Shown: piece by piece, positions 1-7,492 of the stretch
Layout of the letters: every line of letters begins with the position of its first letter
Numbering within the stretch: position 1 is the first letter of the stretch
Assembly (NCBI GenBank): GCA_021819435.1
Contig: JAKARB010000006.1
Span: forward strand, 237,466 to 301,465
Source: Pseudomonadota bacterium
Lineage (GTDB): Bacteria; Pseudomonadota; Gammaproteobacteria; Burkholderiales; Burkholderiaceae_C
Reading direction: 5' to 3'
DNA: 64,000 bases
Made by a program: the position numbers and the translations under genes
The notes under the pieces: model-generated
Seen by the model: only the letters and a program-made list of their open reading frames with translations
The model's database searches: none
Told to the model about the DNA's origin: nothing

Positions 1-356
1 GCCGGGGCGAGGGCCTGGTGGTGCACACGCAGGCCTGCGGCGTGGGCAAGCGCCTGTTCGAGCGCGACAGCGAGCGCTGGATCGACGTGAGCTGGTCGGA
101 CGAGCCCACGCGCCTGTTCGAGACCGTCATCAAGGTGCTGGTCACCAACGGCAAGGGCGTGCTGGCACAGGTGGCTGCGTCCATCAGCAGCGCCGAGACC
201 GACATCACCCACATCGAGATGGGCGACGAGCGCCTGGGCGAAACCGCCGAGCTCAAGCTCACGGTGGCGGTGCGTGACACCGACCACCTCACCGAGGTGA
301 TGCGCACCCTGCGCCGCTGCGCGGTGGTGCTCAAGGTGGAGCGGGTCTGCCCCTGA
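1..356 (+). CDS. spoT: RelA/SpoT-type (p)ppGpp synthetase/hydrolase, C-terminal end only
   Basis: The gene is cut by the left window edge; the frame is open from the first codons and about 117 residues remain. The visible part is the C-terminal regulatory region of the long RelA/SpoT family: a conserved CGV.KRLFERDSERW stretch followed by a complete ACT domain (GVLAQVAASISSAETDI and the closing basic strand). These proteins make and degrade the stringent-response alarmone in the cytoplasm; the ACT domain transmits nutritional or ribosomal signals to the N-terminal catalytic domains, which are not in this window. In betaproteobacteria the bifunctional SpoT is often next to greB, as here, which favours spoT over relA. 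No truncation is visible at the 3' end. Confidence 0.88.
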   Translation, partial: RGEGLVVHTQACGVGKRLFERDSERWIDVSWSDEPTRLFETVIKVLVTNGKGVLAQVAASISSAETDITHIEMGDERLGETAELKLTVAVRDTDHLTEVMRTLRRCAVVLKVERVCP

Positions 357-428
357 GCATTGCGCTGGGGGGCGTTCAGCGGCTGCTGAATGAACCGGAC
401 CGAAGCAGCGTGGAGCTGCTTGAGGTGC

Positions 429-998
429 TCAATGCGCGGTCTCTGGCTTGGGGTAGCGCACCTCGATCACCTCGATCTTTTCGACGCCGCCTGGTGTCAT
501 CAGTGTCACCTCGTCGCCCTCGCGGGCCTTCAACAGCGCTCGCGCGATCGGTGAGACCCAACTGACTTCGCCCTTCAAGGCATCGGCCTCGTCGATGCCT
601 TTGATGGTGATGGTGCGTGCCAGGCCCGCCTGATTTTCGTAGGTGACAGTGGCGCCGAAGAAGACCTGGTCGCGGCCGTGGTGCTGGCTGGGGTCGGCCA
701 CCTCGGCGATGTCGAGGCGCTTGGTCAGGAAGCGGATGCGGCGGTCGATCTCGCGCAGGCGCTTCTTGCCGTAGATGTAGTCGCCGTTTTCGGAGCGGTC
801 GCCGTTGGAGGCGGCCCAATGCACGATCTCGACGATCTTGGGCCGCTCGATGTCGATCAGGTTGATCAGTTCGGTGCGCAGGCGCTGGTAGCCCTGCGGC
901 GTCATGTAGTTGCGCGTGCCGGCGGGCAGGGGGGGCAGGGCGAGGTCGTCCTCGTCCTCGTCCTCGCCTTCGGATTCCTTGGTGAAAGCCTTGCTCAT
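429..998 (-). CDS. greB: Transcription elongation factor GreB
   Basis: Cytoplasmic factor that enters the RNA polymerase secondary channel and stimulates cleavage of backtracked transcripts. The protein has 189 residues, somewhat longer than the usual 158-170 because of an acidic N-terminal extension (a run of Glu/Asp around residues 9-18). The N-terminal coiled-coil hairpin is recognisable from YMTPQGYQRLRTEL through GDRSENGDYIYGKKRLREIDRRIRFL-type residues; the acidic pair in SENGDY is the catalytic tip. The C-terminal FKBP-like domain follows (VSWVSPIARALL and a GDEVT turn). The YGKKRLREID form identifies GreB rather than GreA. It converges with spoT. The 72 bp between them hold no obvious T-tailed terminator. 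Confidence 0.95.
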   Translation of the reverse strand: MSKAFTKESEGEDEDEDDLALPPLPAGTRNYMTPQGYQRLRTELINLIDIERPKIVEIVHWAASNGDRSENGDYIYGKKRLREIDRRIRFLTKRLDIAEVADPSQHHGRDQVFFGATVTYENQAGLARTITIKGIDEADALKGEVSWVSPIARALLKAREGDEVTLMTPGGVEKIEVIEVRYPKPETAH

Positions 999-1202
999 GG
1001 GCGGCGATTGTGCCGAATCCGCAGCCCGGCGGCCAGGGTGGGGCCATGCGTGCGATGGATCGTCATTTGTTCACGGCGCCCCATTGTTTGTGGGCGCGTG
1101 GCAGCCCCACGCGCGGACGCAACTTGCAAAAATGAAACCGACAGCCGAATTAAGCGAATTCAAGGCCAGTCGGAAACGCAAGCATTTTGGAGTCGACTGA
1201 AG

Positions 1203-1907
1203 ATGTCTCAAGTCATCCCTCTGGGCCCCGGTGCCCGCATGCTCACCACCCGCGAAGCCGCTCAGCGGTTGGGTGTGTCACTGCGGACGGTGCAGTTGTG
1301 GGTCGAGGCCGACATCCTGCCCGCAGCGCGCACGCCGGGGGGGCACCGTCGCATCCCCTACAACGCGGTCGAAGCCTTGGCTTTGTCGACCGGGCTGGGT
1401 GGTGAGCCGCTGGCGCGCTCTGCCCGCGCGGCCCGAGCCAAGCTCGAAGTGGTCGATTCGGCAACGAACGACTTCATGGCTCCACATGTTTCGTCGCAAG
1501 CGTCGGCCGGCAGTGGCCCACGTCCGCGCGACGTGCTGCTGGTGGCCGACAGCCCCATCTGGCAGTTGCGTTGTGAACAGGCGCTGGCGCCTTTCATGCC
1601 GACCATCGGGTTGCGCTTTGCCGAGACGGGCTACCTCGCGTTGTTGCAGATCGGCCAGAAGACGCCGGACCTGCTCATCACCAACCTCGAATTGCCAGGC
1701 ATGGATGGCCTGGCGATGCTGCGCACCCTTGAGCGATGCGAGTCGATCGCGGGCATGCGCATCCTGGCCTTGAGTCACCTTGACGGGGCCGAATTGAAGC
1801 GACGCGGTGGCCTGCCGGCCAGCGCCGAGTTGATGCAGTTGCCCGTGTCACCTGAGGGGGTGGCGGTGCGGGTGGGGCGCTGGCTGCTACATCAGCGCGT
1901 GTCGTGA
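1203..1907 (+). CDS. MerR/excisionase-type HTH protein with degenerate receiver domain
   Basis: Predicted DNA-binding regulator of 234 residues. Residues 14-60 form a MerR/BldC-like winged helix (TTREAAQRLGVSLRTVQLWVE, then PGGHRRI). A linker of about 50 residues leads to a CheY-like fold from about residue 109 to the end. The receiver lacks the phosphorylation machinery: the acceptor Asp is Asn161 (ITNLELPGMDG), the acidic pair is reduced to VADS, and the usual Lys-Pro is missing. It is therefore probably a phosphorylation-independent pseudo-receiver. I chose the ATG at 1203 because the HTH begins 13 residues later; the frame is open much further upstream, but that stretch is antisense to greB. 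It heads a same-strand run of four signalling genes (1203-6300), which suggests that it is their transcriptional output or autoregulator. Confidence 0.75.
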   Translation: MSQVIPLGPGARMLTTREAAQRLGVSLRTVQLWVEADILPAARTPGGHRRIPYNAVEALALSTGLGGEPLARSARAARAKLEVVDSATNDFMAPHVSSQASAGSGPRPRDVLLVADSPIWQLRCEQALAPFMPTIGLRFAETGYLALLQIGQKTPDLLITNLELPGMDGLAMLRTLERCESIAGMRILALSHLDGAELKRRGGLPASAELMQLPVSPEGVAVRVGRWLLHQRVS

Positions 1908-1934
1908 ACGTCAGCGATATGGAAGGACACCACC

Positions 1935-3074
1935 ATGAACGAGGCTTTCAGACTGTTGTTCGATCAGGTCAAAAGTGGCGTGGTGTGGGTGCAGCGTGAT
2001 GGGATCGTGCGTTACGCCAACAAGGCGGCGGTGCAGATGACCCCTGTCATGCTGGGGCAGGCGATGATGGACCCGGTGGCCGACCGCACGGTCAAGGCCG
2101 GGGGCCAAGGGATGCTGAAGCTGCCCTTCCAGTTTGAGCTCACCACGCAGGAGGCGCATCCGGACAGCATCCGAGCCGTGCTCATCGGTGCACCGGTGGG
2201 CAGCGACCTGATGGTGGTGCTCAACAACGTGTCGGAAGAGCGTTGGTATTCGCAGGCGCTGGAGAACCTCGTCGGCTACATCGAGGCCGAGATGGCGCAT
2301 CCGATCGAGGCCCTGGCCCGCAAGCTGCCCCAGATCGCGCGGATCGTTCAGCAGCAGGGCGCGACGGGCGATCTGGCCGCGTTGGTCGAAGAGGCGACCA
2401 GCCTGTCGGTGAAGCTCAGCAAGCTGCGTGACCTCGTGTCGGTGTTTGGCGAAAGCGCGATCCAGCGCGACGAGCGCATCTTGCTGTCCGACTTGCTGCG
2501 CCGCGCGGTGAGCGAGGTCATGCCGGCCGCGCGGGCGCGCAACATCACCTTGTCGGCCCAAGGGCTGAGCGATGACTTGCCAGCCGTCTATGGCAGCGCT
2601 CATTGGCTGAGCAAGGCGATGTCGGAATACCTGGAGCAGTCGGTTCGCAGCGCTCAGTCGGGCGACTTGATCGAGTTGTCCATCCAGGCGGTGGGCGCGC
2701 GGGTCAACGTGCGGGCGCGCAACCAAGGTTTGTTTGTCTCACACCATGAGCGGCGGGGGGCCTTCGTGCCTTTCGGCGTGGGGGACACGGGCAAGCCGGG
2801 CGATGCGCGCCAGGGCATCGGCCTGGCGCTGAGCCAGCGCATCCTGGAGCAGCACGGTGGTTGCGTGCGCATCGAGGACGAGTTCGATTCGGTGGATTTC
2901 GTGCTCGAGCTGCCCGCTGGCGCGCCGAGCACCCAGGACGCGCAGCTCTCGGTCGAGCAGGCACATCGCTACGCCCGGGACATGTCTGAACTGCTGAATC
3001 GCAGCATGGCCCGTCGGGCCAAGGGTGGAGACACGGCACCCGCTTCCGTGACAGACGCCACCGCGGCGCGTTGA
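1935..3074 (+). CDS. Cytoplasmic histidine-kinase-like protein with degenerate ATPase motifs
   Basis: 379 residues without membrane segments. The N-terminal 110 residues look like a PAS domain (VKSGVVWVQRDGIVRYANKAAVQM). A possible dimerisation helix with a His follows (EMAHPIEALARKL, near residue 120). The C-terminal 150 residues are HATPase_c-like, with a good G2 box (GIGLALSQRILEQHGG). The N box is poor (LEQSV where kinases have an Asn) and the G1 box is RNQG rather than DxGxG, so autokinase activity is uncertain; it could act as a phosphatase, adaptor or dimer partner. It starts 27 bp after the HTH regulator and is followed by a single-domain response regulator, so all are probably one transcript. 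The last 40 residues are Ala/Thr rich and carry no motif. Confidence 0.72.
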   Translation: MNEAFRLLFDQVKSGVVWVQRDGIVRYANKAAVQMTPVMLGQAMMDPVADRTVKAGGQGMLKLPFQFELTTQEAHPDSIRAVLIGAPVGSDLMVVLNNVSEERWYSQALENLVGYIEAEMAHPIEALARKLPQIARIVQQQGATGDLAALVEEATSLSVKLSKLRDLVSVFGESAIQRDERILLSDLLRRAVSEVMPAARARNITLSAQGLSDDLPAVYGSAHWLSKAMSEYLEQSVRSAQSGDLIELSIQAVGARVNVRARNQGLFVSHHERRGAFVPFGVGDTGKPGDARQGIGLALSQRILEQHGGCVRIEDEFDSVDFVLELPAGAPSTQDAQLSVEQAHRYARDMSELLNRSMARRAKGGDTAPASVTDATAAR

Positions 3075-3141
3075 GTCCCGCGGCGGTCTTGCCGAGTTGT
3101 TCTCGGCGAGGCCGGCATCACTGGACACATCGGAGCAAACC

Positions 3142-3519
3142 ATGGCCCATCGCATCCTCATCGTCGAAGACCAGTCCGACATCTGCAAGCTCATCCGCAT
3201 GACGCTGGAGTTCGGGGATTTCGAGATCCACGAGGCCAATGATGGCGAAACCGGGCTGAACATGGCGCGCGCCATCAAGCCTTCGATCATGCTGCTGGAC
3301 GTGATGATGCCGGGCTTGCTCGATGGCTATCAGGTCTGCACTCGCATCAAGCAGGACCCGGCGCTCAGATCCATCCAGGTCGTCATGCTCACGGCCCGCG
3401 GCCAGGCCTCGGACCTGGCTGCTGGCGAAGCCGCTGGCGCAGACGCCTACCTGGTCAAGCCCTTCAGCCCGCTGGAATTGATCGACCGGGTCGAGGCCAT
3501 GGTGAGCGCGGCGGCCTGA
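3142..3519 (+). CDS. Single-domain response regulator (CheY-like)
   Basis: 125-residue stand-alone receiver domain. All activation residues are present: acidic pair in IVEDQ, phospho-acceptor Asp in LLDVMMPG, Thr in MLTARG and Lys in VKPFSP. There is no output domain, so it probably relays phosphate or signals by protein contact. The ATG at 3142 places MAHRILIVEDQ at the start as usual, with a GGAG-containing Shine-Dalgarno 9 bases upstream; an upstream in-frame start at 3097 would add residues unlike the family. It lies between two histidine-kinase genes on the same strand (67 bp after one, 30 bp before the other) and is the obvious phosphorylation target of the large kinase downstream. Confidence 0.88.
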   Translation: MAHRILIVEDQSDICKLIRMTLEFGDFEIHEANDGETGLNMARAIKPSIMLLDVMMPGLLDGYQVCTRIKQDPALRSIQVVMLTARGQASDLAAGEAAGADAYLVKPFSPLELIDRVEAMVSAAA

Positions 3520-3549
3520 GTCGCCTCCACATCAAGCTAGGAGGGGTCC

Positions 3550-6300
3550 ATGACCGAACAACCTGGCAACGAACCGCTGCCGACGCCGGTGCTCAAAGCG
3601 CTTGAGCGCCTGGAACGATGGACGGGGCGGATTCCCCGTTCGCACGCCGTCATCGCCATCGTGCTGATCGGCCTGCTCATGACCAGCCTGGTCGGCAGCC
3701 TGGTCTGGTGGGTGGAGAAAAACCGTCAGCGCAGCGTTTTCCAGACCTTGGTCCACCAGCAGCAGATGGTGGTGCAGACGCGGCTGGATCAGCAGCAGGC
3801 CTTGGTCGATCAGGTGGCGCACTGGACCAGCGAACAGGTGCGTTTGTCCGGCGTGCTCAATGGCACGTGGTCAGTGGGCGGTGTGACCGTGTTGCGCGAG
3901 GAGGATGTCGATCCCGACATGATCGCGGGGCGCCTCGATTTCGATGACGAACGCTCGCGTGTCGGTGCCGAATGCCTGAGGAAGACACCGGCGACGGCGC
4001 GGCGCGCGCTTTGCCCGGTGGCCGAGTCGGCCGACTTCAAGGGTGGGTGGTTGCTGGCCACGCGGCTCGAAGCGCCTGCGCGCGGCTGGGTGATCAAGCC
4101 GGTCTGGCGGCATTGGCTGCTCGGGCTGCCCGGTGCGGGCCAAAGCCACGCCGAGGGGCAACTCCACATTGCCCTGGATGGCACCACCGTGCCCCCTTCA
4201 GGCGACGTGGGTGGACTGCTCGCGCAGGTGCCCGTGGAGGTGGGGGGGAGCACGCTGCGCCTGCACGTGTGGGCCGGTGCATTGAGTTTGCCCTGGCACG
4301 AGGTCATCGGTCGTCAGGCAGGCATCTGGATCGCCTGCGGCTCGGGCCTGCTGTTCACGCTGGCGGCCTTGCATGGCTACCTGATGCTGATCTCGACACG
4401 CATGCGGGCCCGCGAAATGGCGCACGACATGGGTGTGGTCCTGCAGCGAACGCAGTCGCGCAACCAGGCGGTCATGGACACCGCGCCAGATGCCATCCTG
4501 ATGGTCGACCGTGCCGGTCTGGTGCGCTGGTGCAACCAGGCTGTGACCAGCATCTTCGGACAGCAGATCGAGTCCTTGCTGGGTCAGCCCATCCAGGCCG
4601 TGCTGCCGGCCTTGGGCGACGCCAGCCTCGATGACTGGTTCAACACTTGTGGGTTCTCGAACCGGGTCATTGGGCACGAGAGCGTGGGCTGCCGCAACGA
4701 GGGTGTGCGATTCCCTGTGTCGGTGTCGGCCAGCCGTGCCATGGTGGATGACGAACTCATCCAGACCTTCATCGTGCGCGACACCACCGACGCCAAGTGG
4801 GCCGAGCAGGAGCTGCTGCTGCGCGATCGCGCGCTGGCTTCTTCCGCCGACGGCGTGGTCATCGTCTCCATGACGCTGCCCAACCAGCCGATGATCTACG
4901 TCAACCGTGCCTTCGAACAAATCACCGGGTACGAAACCCACGAACTGCTCGGCTACAACTGCCGTCTGCTGCAACGCGATGACCTGCAGCAGCCCGCCAT
5001 CGCCACCATGCGTGAAGCGGTGCGCGAAGGCCGCGCCTGCCAGGTCGTGGTGCGCAACTACCGCAAGAACGGCGAACTGTTCTACAACGACCTGGCGATC
5101 TCGCCGGTGCTCGGCCCCGATGGCTTGTTGACGCACTACGTGGGTGTCGCCACCGACATCACCGACCGCATCGCCGCCGAGCAGGTGCTGAACTTGCGCA
5201 CAGAGCGGCTCAACGCCGTCTTCGAGCTGAGCCCCGATGGCTTCGTGGTGTTGGACAAGCGCGGTGAGGTCAGCATCGTCAACCCGGCTTTCGAACGCAT
5301 GACGGGCCTGCTGGCCGCCGACCTGGTGGGCCAGTCCCTGTCGGTGTTCGAAGACCAGTTGCTTGCGCGATGCCATTCGCGCGAGATCCACGACGCCGAG
5401 GGTGGCGCCTTGAGTGGGGGCGATGGCGAGGCTGGCCTGGCCTCCACCCGCGAGGTGCTGAACCTGCACACCCCTTGCACGCGCACGCTGCTGCGCCGTG
5501 TGCGCAACGATGGCAACGACAACGAGACGGTGATGTACTTCCGCGACATCACCCACGAGCAGGAAGTCGATCGCATGAAGAGCGAGTTCCTGGCGATGGC
5601 CGCGCACGAGCTGCGCACGCCGATGGTCAGCATCTTCGGCTTCACGGAGCTGCTGCTCAAGCGCCAGTTCACCGACGAGCGCCGCAACGACATGCTTTCG
5701 ACCATCCACCGCCAGGCCTCGGTGCTCATCAACCTGGTCAACGAGTTGCTGGACCTCGCGCGCATCGAGTCGCGGCGCGGCAAGGACTTCAAGCGCGAGC
5801 GCCTGCAGTTGCAGCCCATCATCGAAGCGACCTTGGCCGGACTGCTCATCCACAACGACGCGCGCAAGGTGGACGTGAGCCTGCCTGCCGATCCCATCAT
5901 GGTCGACGCCGACCGCGAGAAGCTGTCGCTGGCCGTCACCAACGTGCTGTCGAACGCCTACAAGTATTCGCCTCAGGGCGGCGACATCGCACTGGACCTG
6001 GTTTGGCGAGATCGCTCTGGGCGGCCTGAATGCGGCATCCGCGTGACGGACCACGGCATCGGCATGACACCCCAGGAGCTGGAGAAGCTCTTCGACCGCT
6101 TCTTCCGGGCGGACACCTCGGGCAAGATCCCCGGCACGGGCCTGGGCATGACCATCGTCAAGGAGATCGTGGAGCTGCACGGCGGCCAGGTGGGCGTGAG
6201 CAGTGAGCATGGCATCGGGACGACGGTGACCCTGTGGCTGCCCGCGCTCACGGCGCCGCCCGAGGTGGCCGTCCGCGTTGATGCGGCCGAGGTGACCTGA
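3550..6300 (+). CDS. Membrane-bound multi-PAS/LOV-like sensor histidine kinase
   Basis: 916 residues. A transmembrane helix at about 36-58 and another at about 257-281 enclose a periplasmic sensor region of about 200 residues. Three PAS modules follow. The second (about 425-545) matches the LOV photoreceptor consensus: the flavin-adduct motif GYNCRLLQ with Cys471, then NYRKNG and LFYNDLAISPV with the flavin-contacting Asn residues. The Gln that normally reports adduct formation in the last strand is Ala534 (YVGVATDIT). A complete kinase core follows: H box MAAHELRTP with His686, N box NVLSNAYKYS, G1 DHGIGM and G2 GTGLGMTIVKEIVELHGG. An AGGAGG-like site lies at 3540-3545. Its likely phospho-acceptor is the receiver gene just upstream. 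Blue-light sensing is an inference from the LOV motif; a redox or other flavin role is possible. Confidence 0.85.
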   Translation: MTEQPGNEPLPTPVLKALERLERWTGRIPRSHAVIAIVLIGLLMTSLVGSLVWWVEKNRQRSVFQTLVHQQQMVVQTRLDQQQALVDQVAHWTSEQVRLSGVLNGTWSVGGVTVLREEDVDPDMIAGRLDFDDERSRVGAECLRKTPATARRALCPVAESADFKGGWLLATRLEAPARGWVIKPVWRHWLLGLPGAGQSHAEGQLHIALDGTTVPPSGDVGGLLAQVPVEVGGSTLRLHVWAGALSLPWHEVIGRQAGIWIACGSGLLFTLAALHGYLMLISTRMRAREMAHDMGVVLQRTQSRNQAVMDTAPDAILMVDRAGLVRWCNQAVTSIFGQQIESLLGQPIQAVLPALGDASLDDWFNTCGFSNRVIGHESVGCRNEGVRFPVSVSASRAMVDDELIQTFIVRDTTDAKWAEQELLLRDRALASSADGVVIVSMTLPNQPMIYVNRAFEQITGYETHELLGYNCRLLQRDDLQQPAIATMREAVREGRACQVVVRNYRKNGELFYNDLAISPVLGPDGLLTHYVGVATDITDRIAAEQVLNLRTERLNAVFELSPDGFVVLDKRGEVSIVNPAFERMTGLLAADLVGQSLSVFEDQLLARCHSREIHDAEGGALSGGDGEAGLASTREVLNLHTPCTRTLLRRVRNDGNDNETVMYFRDITHEQEVDRMKSEFLAMAAHELRTPMVSIFGFTELLLKRQFTDERRNDMLSTIHRQASVLINLVNELLDLARIESRRGKDFKRERLQLQPIIEATLAGLLIHNDARKVDVSLPADPIMVDADREKLSLAVTNVLSNAYKYSPQGGDIALDLVWRDRSGRPECGIRVTDHGIGMTPQELEKLFDRFFRADTSGKIPGTGLGMTIVKEIVELHGGQVGVSSEHGIGTTVTLWLPALTAPPEVAVRVDAAEVT

Positions 6301-6449
6301 ATGGCGTTGAACGCCCCCCGAAATGGAGGGGCTCGAGGCGTGACCACGGGCCACCCCGGCTGACGCGGGGCGCCAAGTGGTTCAAGATCCGGCATCCCGA
6401 AGGTGAACGTGACCGGGGCGGATCGGGCCGCCCCTTGCCGGAGTCAGAA

Positions 6450-7145
6450 GTGCGTGTCGAAGAATCCAGTCGTCCCCTGCCATGGATGCGCTGGCTGTTG
6501 CTGGGTGCCTATGGCGTGGTGCTGGTCGGGCTGATGCTGGCCTGGCGCGACCCGGTCTGGCAGCAGCGCATGTCGCCCGAGGCGCTAAGCCGGCACGGTG
6601 CATGGCTGCTGGCGCAACCCCTGGGGCCGCTGACCGTCATCGGCGGGTACGTGTTGATGGTGCTGATGGCCGTGCCGGTGCTCGCGCTCATCACCGTGGG
6701 CACCTTGGTGTTCGGGCCATGGCCTGGCATGGCTTATTCGCTGCTGGGCATGGTGGCCGGGGCGACCGTGGCCTATGGTTTCGGGCGCTTCACGGGCGCC
6801 GAGGGCATGGACCGCTTTGCTCGGGGCCGTCTGGGCCTGCTCGATGCCCACCTCAAGCAGCGCGGCCTGGTAACCATCGCGCTGGTGCGCTTCATGCCGG
6901 TGGCGCCGTTCATGGTCGTCAACCTCGCCGCAGGCGCCCTGCGCGTGCGCCTGCGCGATTACGTGCTGGGCACCTTCCTTGGACTGTTGCCGGGCACGGT
7001 GGTGTTCTCGCTCTTCCTGGAGCAGTTGAAAGAGGCTTGGCGCAACCCCGATGCGGGCACCTACGCGGTGGCGGCCATCTGGGCGGTGGTGACGCTGCTG
7101 GCGCTGTGGTGGCTCAAGCGCTACCTGACGCGGCGACCGATCTAA
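6450..7145 (+). CDS. VTT/TVP38-TMEM64 (DedA-superfamily) inner-membrane protein
   Basis: Integral membrane protein of about 231 residues with five or six hydrophobic segments: an N-terminal helix, a helix around PVLALITVGTLVFGPWPGMAYSLLG-type residues, the hallmark FMPVAPFMVVNLAAGA, and two C-terminal helices. The VTT (SNARE-associated) domain is recognisable from the G.....G near RF and from RF.P..PF..VN..AG. Family members are implicated in lipid transport or membrane homeostasis; the substrate here is unknown. I prefer the GTG at 6450, preceded by GGAG six bases away, over the in-frame TTG at 6435. It is 150 bp after the kinase gene, on the same strand, and precedes the tRNA pair, which runs the other way. 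Confidence 0.8.
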   Translation: MRVEESSRPLPWMRWLLLGAYGVVLVGLMLAWRDPVWQQRMSPEALSRHGAWLLAQPLGPLTVIGGYVLMVLMAVPVLALITVGTLVFGPWPGMAYSLLGMVAGATVAYGFGRFTGAEGMDRFARGRLGLLDAHLKQRGLVTIALVRFMPVAPFMVVNLAAGALRVRLRDYVLGTFLGLLPGTVVFSLFLEQLKEAWRNPDAGTYAVAAIWAVVTLLALWWLKRYLTRRPI

Positions 7146-7163
7146 GCTGAAGAGCTGTGGGCA

Positions 7164-7199
7164 AAACAAAAAACCCACAGGCCGAAAGACCTGTGGGTT
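7164..7199 (-). terminator. Rho-independent terminator after the tRNA-Arg pair
   Basis: A 10-bp perfect stem (arms 7190-7199 and 7172-7181, AACCCACAGG paired with CCTGTGGGTT) with an 8-base loop is followed on the minus strand by a T-rich run (7164-7173). It sits 7 bp beyond the CCA end of the first tRNA. The stem may also stop readthrough of the membrane-protein gene coming from the left. Confidence 0.85.
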
Positions 7200-7205
7200 G
7201 CATGT

Positions 7206-7282
7206 TGGTGCGGCTGGCAGGATTCGAACCCACGACCCCTTGGTTCGTAGCCAAGTACTCTATCCAACTGAGCTACAGCCGC
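7206..7282 (-). tRNA. tRNA-Arg (anticodon ACG), copy 1
   Basis: The 77-nt minus-strand cloverleaf includes an encoded CCA. The acceptor stem GCGGCTG pairs with CAGCCGC. The anticodon arm CTTGG-CTACGAA-CCAAG gives anticodon ACG, read as ICG for CGU/CGC/CGA codons. The T arm carries GGTTCGAATC. It is identical in sequence to the copy 66 bp away at 7349-7425 and probably shares its transcript. Confidence 0.97.
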
Positions 7283-7348
7283 ATGGTTGTTCAGACCCTG
7301 ATGAACGCGAAACGCGAAAGAACAGGGAACCGAAGCAACTGGTTTCTC

Positions 7349-7425
7349 TGGTGCGGCTGGCAGGATTCGAACCCACGACCCCTTGGTTCGTAGCCAAGTA
7401 CTCTATCCAACTGAGCTACAGCCGC
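7349..7425 (-). tRNA. tRNA-Arg (anticodon ACG), copy 2
   Basis: Same 77-nt sequence, anticodon ACG and encoded CCA as its neighbour at 7206-7282. On the minus strand it is the first of the pair, directly behind a sigma-70-like promoter. The 66-bp spacer between the copies has no terminator, consistent with a dicistronic precursor. Confidence 0.97.
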
Positions 7426-7438
7426 CGAGAGAAGCGAG

Positions 7439-7468
7439 ACTATAGCATGTTTTCGCGCCGCTCAGCAA
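7439..7468 (-). promoter_or_regulatory. Sigma-70 promoter of the tRNA-Arg pair
   Basis: On the minus strand there is a -35 element TTGCTG (7463-7468), an 18-bp spacer and a -10 element TATAGT (7439-7444). The predicted start is near 7432, seven bases before the mature tRNA 5' end. The 5-base distance between the -10 and the start supports a stable-RNA promoter. Confidence 0.7.
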
Positions 7469-7492
7469 GGCAAGGGGCTGATGCGTTGTTGT

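Noticed and set aside
4198..6354. 718-codon open frame antisense to the large sensor kinase
   Set aside because: It is a shadow of a GC-rich gene: rich in His, Gln, Arg and Val with no domain, while the plus strand encodes a complete kinase.
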